Part shown: piece after piece, positions 1 to 4,933 of the stretch
Layout of the letters: each line of letters begins with the position of its first letter
Position numbering within the stretch: the stretch's first letter is position 1
Translations under genes and position numbers: made by a program
The notes under the pieces: model-generated
Database searches by the model: none
Seen by the model: only the letters and a program-made list of their open reading frames with translations
Told to the model about the DNA's origin: nothing
Assembly: GCA_019420135.1 (NCBI GenBank)
Contig: JAHZHS010000067.1
Location: forward strand, 1 to 10,781
Direction: 5' to 3'
DNA: 10,781 nucleotides
Source of the DNA: Oscillospiraceae bacterium
Lineage (GTDB): Bacteria > Bacillota > Clostridia > Oscillospirales > Ruminococcaceae

Positions 1-659
1 ATCTGGGACTGGGACATGTCCGAGTTGCTGTGCTGCTTGCCGATGGGCGGGATGGAATTGATGATGATGTCCACGCTGGGGTAGGCTTCCTGCACCGCCT
101 GAATGCCGGATTTATAGTTCTCGATGAACTTTTCCGCCGTCAGGCTGGAGGAGACGTCGTTGGTGCCGAAGGTGATGAGCACCCGGCGGGGCTGCATGAG
201 GGCCACCGCCTCGGGCATGGTCTTGTAGGAGGAATAGCCCGAGAACTTGGCGCAGGCGTAGGACTCGATGCTGCGGGCTGCCATGCCCACCGACGCCACC
301 GAGTTGTCGTAGCTGATATAGCCGTACAGACGCATGCGGGCGGTGTTGGAGTCGCCCAGAAACAGCGTCTCGTTGACATATTCCTCCCCGGCGTCCTCCG
401 TCTGTTCCAGAATGGTGGAGGCATACTGGGTGGCATCAATGGCGTTTTCCGCCTGGTCATAGTCGCTGTCAGTCACCACCGAGCTGTCCTGGGTGCCGGG
501 GGTCTCGGCCTGGATGGTCTGGTGCACGGCCAGAAATGTGCCCGCCACCGTCACAAGGACCGCCAGACTGCACATGGCCAGCACAAAGAACATCCTGCTG
601 CGCAGGTCCATGCGCTGCCAGAAATTGCCCTGGCTGCCGTTCGTTTTCCGTCTCGCCAT
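1..659 (-). CDS. Membrane-anchored SGNH/GDSL-type hydrolase, C-terminus cut by window edge
   Basis: Partial gene: 219 codons from the start, with the 3' end outside the window. The ATG at 659 follows GGAAAGGA at suitable spacing. A short basic cytoplasmic start (residues 1-22) leads into one membrane segment at about 23-45, then a polar linker to about 95, so the enzyme domain should face outside. SGNH landmarks are visible: block I FLGDSN with G102-D103-S104 (Ser104 the likely nucleophile), block II glycine in SVGM near 125, and block III GTND at 165-168. Block V (DxxH), which supplies the catalytic His, would lie beyond the edge and cannot be checked. Members of this family hydrolyse esters, often removing acetyl groups from cell-wall or extracellular polysaccharides; the substrate here is unknown. 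The gene lies 162 bp downstream of the ECF S-component gene on the same strand and has a possible promoter of its own. Confidence 0.85.
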   Translation of the reverse strand, partial: MARRKTNGSQGNFWQRMDLRSRMFFVLAMCSLAVLVTVAGTFLAVHQTIQAETPGTQDSSVVTDSDYDQAENAIDATQYASTILEQTEDAGEEYVNETLFLGDSNTARMRLYGYISYDNSVASVGMAARSIESYACAKFSGYSSYKTMPEAVALMQPRRVLITFGTNDVSSSLTAEKFIENYKSGIQAVQEAYPSVDIIINSIPPIGKQHSNSDMSQSQ

Positions 660-708
660 ACCGTATCCTTTCCGGGCAGGATTGCTCCGGCCCGACGATT
701 GCCAAAAA

Positions 709-714
709 ATTATA
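709..714 (-). promoter_or_regulatory. Possible -10 element for the SGNH hydrolase gene
   Basis: A perfect TATAAT on the minus strand, about 50 bp upstream of the SGNH hydrolase ATG, in an AT-rich patch of the 162-bp spacer (660-821). No good -35 lies 16-18 bp upstream, so this is a tentative call. The rest of the spacer holds no gene and no convincing terminator for the ECF gene, so some readthrough from that gene is possible. Confidence 0.35.
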
Positions 715-821
715 CGGTAGTTATTTTACACCATTTTGACGGCGAGCGCCATAGATTTCCGGTTTTTTCATCTTTTCCACGCAAAAACATGCGTTTCACA
801 GTGGATTTTTGTCTTTTTCTC

Positions 822-1505
822 TCAATGGGCGCGCAGGCGGCTGTCCCGCTGGCCGGGCAGCAGGCGGGCCTTTTTCAGCGCGGGGTAGAGGGCCAGGTAG
901 AGAAGCACCGCGCAGACGGTGGAAAGCAGCGAGTTGACCAGCGTGACGCCGCTGGCCACCTTGGCCACCACCGATGCCAGCTCCACCGTCTGGCCGAAGA
1001 GGTACTGGTTGCGGAAGTAGCCCAGGAACGGATCGGTAAAGACATTGACCAGCAGGCCGCTGAAGGCGCTGAGGGTGACGGCGGTCATGTATTTCACCTT
1101 GCCCTTGCCCTCGCCGCTCAGGTCGTGGAGGTGAAAGACTTTGTGGGCCACCGTGCCGCAGACCAGGCCGATGATGAACTTGAGGATGAAGGTGGTGAGG
1201 GCATAGCCCGGGTCCCCGGCCACGATGTCGGCCAGGGCCAGGCCGAAGGCTCCGGCCAGTCCGCCCGAGACGCCGTCCAGCAGCAAGGCCGTCAGGGCGG
1301 TGAAGGTGTTGCCCAGGTGGAAGGAAGATCCGCTGGGGGTGGGAATGCGGAAGAATTCATAGGCGACAAAGCTCAGTGCCGCCATGACGCCGATCATGCT
1401 GATCTTCTGCGCCGAAAAGCTGGTGCGGCTCAGAGCAGAGCACAGCACAACCACAAAAACGACAAGGAACAATAGCAGCCACAAAATGGGCGTGGATACC
1501 GTCAT
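822..1505 (-). CDS. ECF transporter S-component (substrate-binding membrane subunit), candidate vitamin B6 transporter
   Basis: A 227-residue, strongly hydrophobic protein with about six membrane segments: roughly 5-25, 34-52, the region of HLGNTFTALTALLLDG near 63-100, 103-125, 140-165 and 178-212. The HLGNTFTAL motif and the GGLAGAFGLALAD stretch match ECF S-components of the riboflavin-transporter-like Pfam family (PF07155) as I know it. Such proteins bind a vitamin or precursor and work with a shared EcfA-EcfA'-EcfT energising module, which is not encoded here, as is normal for group II systems. The ATG at 1505 has GAGGGG about 8 nt upstream. The gene is divergent from a MocR/PdxR-like regulator whose aminotransferase fold binds pyridoxal phosphate in relatives. 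By that context pyridoxine or another B6 vitamer (PdxU-like role) is my leading guess. Riboflavin, HMP/thiamin or another ligand remain possible. Confidence 0.85.
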   Translation of the reverse strand: MTVSTPILWLLLFLVVFVVVLCSALSRTSFSAQKISMIGVMAALSFVAYEFFRIPTPSGSSFHLGNTFTALTALLLDGVSGGLAGAFGLALADIVAGDPGYALTTFILKFIIGLVCGTVAHKVFHLHDLSGEGKGKVKYMTAVTLSAFSGLLVNVFTDPFLGYFRNQYLFGQTVELASVVAKVASGVTLVNSLLSTVCAVLLYLALYPALKKARLLPGQRDSRLRAH

Positions 1506-1544
1506 GGTAGATTCCCCTCTCTGGAATGAAGTTGCCTTCCGCTC

Positions 1545-1573
1545 TTGACAAACACCGGTACGGAAGGTATGCT
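1545..1573 (+). promoter_or_regulatory. Promoter of the MocR regulator gene
   Basis: A perfect TTGACA (1545-1550), a 17-bp spacer and TATGCT (1568-1573, four of six matches) on the plus strand give a start near 1580 and a leader of about 95 nt to the ATG at 1674. It overlaps the ECF promoter back to back: the ECF -10 lies only 4 bp beyond this -10, so the two promoters probably exclude one another. A short direct repeat, GGTA at 1557-1560 and 1566-1569 (9-bp period), lies between the two boxes and could be part of an operator. Confidence 0.65.
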
Positions 1574-1576
1574 CCC

Positions 1577-1582
1577 ATTATA
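1577..1582 (-). promoter_or_regulatory. -10 element of the ECF S-component gene, weak -35
   Basis: A perfect TATAAT on the minus strand gives a transcript start near 1570 and a leader of about 65 nt before the ATG at 1505. At 16-18 bp upstream only poor -35 matches exist (such as ATGTTT at 1600-1605). A consensus -10 with a poor -35 is typical of activator-dependent promoters, consistent with control by the divergent MocR regulator. Confidence 0.6.
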
Positions 1583-1673
1583 GCCGCATCTGGCTCCGTA
1601 AACATATCCAGAATACAACTTTTTTATGGGGCCAGTAATTCTTTATCCCGGATTTGAAAAGGGAGATACCGTC

Positions 1674-3083
1674 ATGATCGAACTCCATCCCGAGAGCCGC
1701 GTTCCTCTGTATGAACAGCTCTATCAGGCCCTGGCAGGGCAGATCCGCGCCGGGGTGCTGGCGCCGGGGCGTCCCCTGCCCGGCCGCCGCACCATGGCCG
1801 AACAGCTGGGCGTCAGCGTCAACACGGTGGACACCGCCTACCAGATGCTGGCCGCCGAGGGCCTGGCCGAGAGCCGCCCCCGCCGGGGTTTCTTTGTCCA
1901 GGAGACGGGGGGTATGCTCTACACCGGCGCCCGTACGCCCCGGCCGGAGCCTGCCTCCCCACCCGCCGGGCCGGCACCCGCCCGGGCAGCCGGTCCCCGG
2001 TACGACCTGTCCACCGTGGGCGTGGACACCGCCCTCTTTCCCGCCCGCAGCTGGGGCCGCATCCAGCGGGATCTCCTGTACAACAGCCCTTCCCTGCTCC
2101 AGCGCGGGGAGGCCCAGGGCGACGCCGAACTGCGCACCGCCATTGCCGGGTACCTGGCCACCTACCGTGGGGTGAACTGCACCCCCGAACAGGTGGTGGT
2201 GGGCGCGGGCATCGAGTATCTGCTGGGATGTCTGGCCCATCTGTTTGCGGGCAGCACCGCGGCGGTGGAAAACCCCGGCTACTCCCGGGCCCGGGCGGTG
2301 CTGCAGAACAGCGGCATCCCCTGTCTGCCCGCCGACATTGACAAAAACGGCCTGACGGTGGAAGGTCTCATCGGGACGGGGGTCAACCTCTGCTACACCC
2401 CCCCCAGCCATCCCTTCCCCACCGGCGTCACTATGCCCGCCCCCCGCCGGGCCCAGCTGCTGGCCTGGGCCAGAGAGGTCCCCGGGCGCTACATTCTGGA
2501 GGACGACTACGACTCGGAGTTCCGCTTCGACATCCGCCCCCTGCCCAGCCTTCAGGGCATGGCGGGCCCAGACGGCCCCGTGGTCTACCTCACCACCTTT
2601 TCCAAAAGCCTGGCCCCCGGCATCCGCATCGCCTGCATGGTGCTGCCCCTGGACCTGCTGGCCGCCTACCGCCGGGATTTTGCCCTCTACTCCAACACCG
2701 TCAGCCGGTTTGAGCAGCAGACCCTCTCCCGCTTCATGACGGGGGGCTACTTCACCCGGCATCTGGCCCGCATGCGGCTGACCTACAAAAAGCGGATGGA
2801 ACACTTCACCGCCGCCCTCACCGCCGCCCTGGGCAAAGATCTGGTGATCCGGGGCCGGCACTCGGGGCTGCATCTGCTTCTGACCCTGCCCGGTGCCGGA
2901 GGGGAGCGGGCCATGGTGGAGGCCGCCGAACGGGAGGGCGTTTTCCTCCACGGGCTGAGCGAATACTACCTGGCCCGCCCTCAGCTCTGTCCCCCCGACA
3001 CAGTGGTGGCAGGCTACGCCGCCCTGGCCGACGAGGACATTCCCGGGGCCGCCGCCGCTCTGGCCCGGGCCTGGCTGGGCTGA
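1674..3083 (+). CDS. MocR/PdxR-type transcriptional regulator (GntR wHTH fused to PLP-binding aminotransferase fold)
   Basis: A 469-residue protein, the usual MocR length. Residues about 8-76 form a GntR winged helix starting SRVPLYEQLYQAL with RTMAEQLGVSVNTVDTAY. A proline-rich linker at about 83-110 leads to a fold-type I aminotransferase domain to the C-terminus. PLP-site motifs are intact: PPSHPFPTG, EDDYDSEF at 276-283, and TTFSKSLAPGIR with Lys311 as the expected Schiff-base lysine. Family members sense PLP or amine-PLP adducts and control vitamin B6, GABA or taurine genes; this one is likely cytoplasmic and acts at the divergent ECF promoter. An upstream in-frame ATG at 1626 exists, but the ATG at 1674 is chosen because GGGAGA lies 7 nt before it and because MocR proteins normally begin here with MIEL. 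The gene ends 4 bp from the convergent LCP-like gene, with no terminator visible in between. Confidence 0.92.
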   Translation: MIELHPESRVPLYEQLYQALAGQIRAGVLAPGRPLPGRRTMAEQLGVSVNTVDTAYQMLAAEGLAESRPRRGFFVQETGGMLYTGARTPRPEPASPPAGPAPARAAGPRYDLSTVGVDTALFPARSWGRIQRDLLYNSPSLLQRGEAQGDAELRTAIAGYLATYRGVNCTPEQVVVGAGIEYLLGCLAHLFAGSTAAVENPGYSRARAVLQNSGIPCLPADIDKNGLTVEGLIGTGVNLCYTPPSHPFPTGVTMPAPRRAQLLAWAREVPGRYILEDDYDSEFRFDIRPLPSLQGMAGPDGPVVYLTTFSKSLAPGIRIACMVLPLDLLAAYRRDFALYSNTVSRFEQQTLSRFMTGGYFTRHLARMRLTYKKRMEHFTAALTAALGKDLVIRGRHSGLHLLLTLPGAGGERAMVEAAEREGVFLHGLSEYYLARPQLCPPDTVVAGYAALADEDIPGAAAALARAWLG

Positions 3084-3087
3084 GGCC

Positions 3088-3948
3088 TCATTCCAGCAGC
3101 CGCTTGGCCTCGTCCATGCCCTCCTCATCCAGAGCATAGCCCGCCGGGGTCTCCCGGCCGGACAGCACGGTATACTCGATGGTGGCGGCGGTCTGGCCCG
3201 ACAGGTATTCCATCGTCTGCTCCAGCTTGAGCAGATCCTGGGCGGTCAGGCTGGTGAGAGTGCGGGAGGACTGCTCCCGGGCGGCATCCACCACCAGCGT
3301 CAGCCGGGCGGGGTTCTGCCGCAGAAAGACGCACCACACCGCTGCCCGCAGGGAGGCCGCGGCCTTCTGGTCCATGCCCTCCCGCAGGGTGGCCAAAAAC
3401 TCCTCGGTGACGGCGGGGGTGAGCTCGGGGGCGTTGTCCTCCCCGTAGCCCAGGGCCACCCGCCGCTCATAGTCCATCACCGAGGCGGTGTCAAAGCGGG
3501 CGGTGGTGTCGGTGCCGATGATCTGGGCGTAGGTGTCCGGCGTGGCCGCAAAGTAGGCGTCCGGGGCCAGGCCCACCGTGTCGGTGAGCAGCTGGGCCGC
3601 CCGGGCAGGGCCCGCCGCCAGGTAGCAGTCCTCCAGAGTGGTCTGGCCCTCGGGGGCATCCACCAGCGTTTTGCCCGGCACCCCGCAGAAAGTCACCGTC
3701 CTGGCCGGGCCGTCCACCCGCAGCAGCAGGAATTCCGGCATCTCGGTCTGGACGGCCAGCAGCAGACGGTAGGTGTCGGTGGCACCGGCGTCGATGCCCA
3801 CATCCCCCCGCCCCGCCGCCGCGGCCAGCTCCACCTCCGCCTGATGCTGCCGCTGGCCCGACAGGTAGAGTACCCCCGCCGACAAGGGCACCAGCACCAG
3901 AAGCGTCAGAAACAGACTTTGCCAAAAAAGTCCTCCGCGCGAACGCAT
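3088..3948 (-). CDS. Membrane-anchored protein with a divergent LytR-CpsA-Psr (LCP)-like domain, probably non-catalytic
   Basis: A 286-residue protein with a basic N-terminus and one membrane segment at about 9-30; the rest should be extracytoplasmic. The stretch 73-96 (LLLRVDGPARTVTFCGVPGKT) and 109-147 (GPARAAQLLTDTVGLAPDAYF, then TYAQIIGT) follows the order of the LCP core: strand with R/D, then the P-R-D-T loop, then a GGP helix and a G-x-x-x-D-Y-Y segment. Canonical LCP proteins attach teichoic acid or other glycopolymers to peptidoglycan and need Asp/Arg residues around that loop. Here the PRDT position reads PGKT (91-94), so catalysis is doubtful. The start at 3948 is chosen because GAAAGGA lies 8 nt upstream; starts at 4002 and 3957 have no suitable site. 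It is divergent from the small protein at 4059. The LCP assignment is from pattern only and needs a profile search. Confidence 0.7.
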   Translation of the reverse strand: MRSRGGLFWQSLFLTLLVLVPLSAGVLYLSGQRQHQAEVELAAAAGRGDVGIDAGATDTYRLLLAVQTEMPEFLLLRVDGPARTVTFCGVPGKTLVDAPEGQTTLEDCYLAAGPARAAQLLTDTVGLAPDAYFAATPDTYAQIIGTDTTARFDTASVMDYERRVALGYGEDNAPELTPAVTEEFLATLREGMDQKAAASLRAAVWCVFLRQNPARLTLVVDAAREQSSRTLTSLTAQDLLKLEQTMEYLSGQTAATIEYTVLSGRETPAGYALDEEGMDEAKRLLE

Positions 3949-3997
3949 AAAAACCATCCTTTCGTCCCCATACTGGAAATGACCGCCCCGAAAGGCT

Positions 3998-4017
3998 GCC
4001 ACACCATCCAGTGTGGC
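3998..4017. other. Perfect inverted repeat between divergent genes
   Basis: GCCACAC (3998-4004) and GTGTGGC (4011-4017) flank a 6-nt loop; two further pairs are possible beyond one mismatch. It has no T-run, so it is not a terminator. It sits midway in the 110-bp spacer between the LCP-like gene and the small protein gene, where it could be an operator or a leader hairpin. I found no clear -35/-10 pair on either strand in this spacer. Confidence 0.4.
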
Positions 4018-4058
4018 CGCAAACCGGGCAGGCTATTCGCGAAAGGAGAGGGCATCTT

Positions 4059-4370
4059 ATGTACCATGAACTGTTTGGCCCCCGCGGCGCCGAGGACGAG
4101 CGGGATGATTTCTGGACCAGCATCCCCGAGGGAGGGGACATGCTGCCCGGCATGCTGCCCACCGATGACCGCACCGAGCCGCCGGGCTCCGCCCAGGCCC
4201 GCCGCCACGCCCCGGCGGCCGGAGACCTGACTCCCCGCCAGCTGGACGAGCTACGCCAGGCCCTGGCCCCCGAGACCCCGCCCGCCAGACCGGGGGAGGA
4301 CCCCCGCCGCCATCCGCCGGTCACCGGGGAGGACCAGGCCGCCCACACGCCTCAGGGCCCCGCCATCTGA
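4059..4370 (+). CDS. Small proline-rich hypothetical protein
   Basis: A 103-residue protein that I do not recognise. The ATG at 4059 has a strong AAAGGAG site 8-9 nt upstream (4042-4050), which rules out the longer frame from 4011 and is the best argument that the gene is real. The sequence begins MYHELFGPRG, is acidic in the first third (EDERDDF, PEGGD), and is then rich in Pro, Ala, Arg and Gly. A possible short helix LTPRQLDELRQALAPE lies near 57-73. There is no signal peptide, no membrane segment and no cysteine; it is probably cytoplasmic and largely disordered. It is divergent from the LCP-like gene and stands alone on the plus strand; no clear terminator follows. The coding call rests on the ribosome binding site and frame length, so caution is due in such GC-rich DNA. 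Confidence 0.6.
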   Translation: MYHELFGPRGAEDERDDFWTSIPEGGDMLPGMLPTDDRTEPPGSAQARRHAPAAGDLTPRQLDELRQALAPETPPARPGEDPRRHPPVTGEDQAAHTPQGPAI

Positions 4371-4467
4371 CGGTTTCCTTTGCACAGGGGATTCTTTCCG
4401 CCTTTGCCGGGAAGACTCTGTGCGGGTACATGGAAAGAAATTCCCGCCCGGAAAGCAAATTTCCTGT

Positions 4468-4507
4468 GGTTAGCTATTGACAACATAGGTTAGCTATGTT
4501 AAACTAT
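4468..4507 (+). promoter_or_regulatory. Iron-type promoter with DtxR/IdeR-like operator, second copy of the feo control region
   Basis: The plus strand has TTGACA (4477-4482), 17 bp, TAAACT (4500-4505), predicting a start near 4512. A 23-bp dyad at 4485-4507 (left half ATAGGTTAGC, centre TAT, right half GTTAAACTAT) covers the spacer and -10. The left half differs at one base from the TTAGGTTAGC half of the known DtxR/IdeR consensus. The word GGTTAGCTAT also occurs as a direct repeat at 4468-4477 and 4488-4497, a 20-bp period, flanking the -35. The feo promoter at 7680-7717 has the same boxes, spacer length and 20-bp TTAGC period, so the two are probably repressed together by a metal-sensing regulator. 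Confidence 0.75.
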
Positions 4508-4511
4508 CAGT

Positions 4512-4627
4512 GTTGCCGGGGGACGCCCCCCGGAACGCTCCTCTTTGGATTACTCCCATCTCCTGATGAAAGCATATACAGCAGCACAGAAGGCGCACCG
4601 CTTGCCCGCGGCGCGCCTTCTGTGTTT
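4512..4627 (+). ncRNA. Candidate iron-responsive small RNA with anti-Shine-Dalgarno motifs
   Basis: This is the only thing behind the inward-facing iron-type promoter: no plus-strand gene follows before the window end. The predicted RNA of about 115 nt starts with a tight hairpin (CCGGGGG 4516-4522, loop ACGC, CCCCCGG 4527-4533). A pyrimidine-rich, apparently unpaired linker follows, with CTCCTC at 4538-4543, CTCCC at 4553-4557 and CTCCT at 4560-4564, each complementary to ribosome binding sites. It ends in a 12-bp hairpin. Iron-repressed sRNAs with C-rich seeds that mask Shine-Dalgarno sequences are known (FsrA of Bacillus subtilis, under Fur). This would be an analogue under a DtxR-type regulator; I infer function from architecture only. 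A 36-codon frame from the ATG at 4566 has no ribosome binding site and runs through two hairpins, so a peptide is less likely. Confidence 0.5.
4585..4627 (+). terminator. Strong 3' hairpin ending the candidate small RNA
   Basis: CACAGAAGGCGC (4585-4596) pairs with GCGCCTTCTGTG (4613-4624), extended inward after one A-C mismatch by CCGC/GCGG around a 6-nt loop. Only TTT follows on the plus strand, so it is a short-tailed terminator, but neither side on the minus strand is T-rich, which favours plus-strand use. Confidence 0.55.
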
Positions 4628-4643
4628 GCGGGGCAGCCCGGCC

Positions 4644-4699
4644 AAAAGGGGGGCAGGCCCCGGGCCCTGCCTGTGACGGCGCGGACCCGGGGCCTGCCC
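4644..4699 (-). terminator. GC-rich terminator of the feo operon
   Basis: A perfect 14-bp stem (arms 4651-4664 and 4686-4699, sequence GGGCAGGCCCCGGG and its complement) with a 21-nt loop, read on the minus strand, is followed by CCC then TTTT (4647-4644). It begins about 33 bp after the stop codon of the Cys-rich peptide gene. It faces the small RNA terminator about 17 bp away, so two converging units end here. Confidence 0.7.
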
Positions 4700-4732
4700 G
4701 GAGTATGCGTATGGTGTAAACGGAGGAAGATA

Positions 4733-4891
4733 TCACTTTTTGGGGTGGCAGAGGCCGGAGCCGGGGCAGCCGGAACAGCCTCCACCGCAGCTGCAGCTTC
4801 CGCCCTTGTGGTGGACACGGTTATAGATGCCCTTGCCGATGACGGCGGCCACAGCGCCGAATACAATGATAGAAACGATCACGGTTGCCAT
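4733..4891 (-). CDS. FeoB-associated Cys-rich membrane protein
   Basis: A 52-residue peptide, last gene of the feo operon. Residues about 2-20 (ATVIVSIIVFGAVAAVIGKG) form one membrane helix, followed by the basic stretch YNRVHHK and a C-terminal Cys/Gly cluster: CSCGGGCSGCPGSGLCHPKK, five cysteines, plus nearby histidines. This matches the small FeoB-associated Cys-rich membrane protein family (PF12669) found next to feoB in Firmicutes. It is thought to assist FeoB, possibly by handling ferrous iron or standing in for FeoC, but this is not proven for the family. The ATG at 4891 is chosen over the upstream in-frame start at 4933 because AAAGGAG lies 8 nt before it. It starts 42 bp after feoB ends and is surely co-transcribed with it. 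Confidence 0.88.
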   Translation of the reverse strand: MATVIVSIIVFGAVAAVIGKGIYNRVHHKGGSCSCGGGCSGCPGSGLCHPKK

Positions 4892-4933
4892 AAAATAGCT
4901 CCTTTCGCTTGTGGTGTTTTGGGAAGGCCGCAC

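Noticed and set aside
30..1475. A 481-codon open frame on the plus strand
   Set aside because: It lies opposite the SGNH hydrolase and ECF S-component genes and crosses their spacer. It has no recognisable domain, and the minus-strand genes have clear motifs and ribosome binding sites.
3082..3111. Inverted repeat GAGGCC/GGCCTC at the convergent gene ends
   Set aside because: Only 6 bp with an 18-nt loop and no T-run on either strand; it is mostly coding sequence of the LCP-like gene and not a convincing terminator.
1578..3137. A 519-codon open frame on the minus strand
   Set aside because: Antisense of the MocR gene; Gly/His/Gln-rich composition, and it would cross the divergent promoter region.
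3491..4348. A 285-codon minus-strand frame across the LCP-like gene and the small protein gene
   Set aside because: Off-frame reading of GC-rich DNA; low-complexity Gly/Ser/Arg sequence without domains.
4371..4467. Spacer after the small protein gene, with GCACAG/CTGTGC and two GGAAAG-AAATT-like words
   Set aside because: Arms are short, the loop is long and there is no T-tract; no gene, promoter or terminator is convincing here beyond a possible AT-rich upstream element for the promoter at 4477.
4566..4676. A 36-codon plus-strand frame inside the candidate small RNA
   Set aside because: No ribosome binding site precedes the ATG, and the frame runs through both terminator hairpins; a dual-function RNA cannot be excluded but is not supported.
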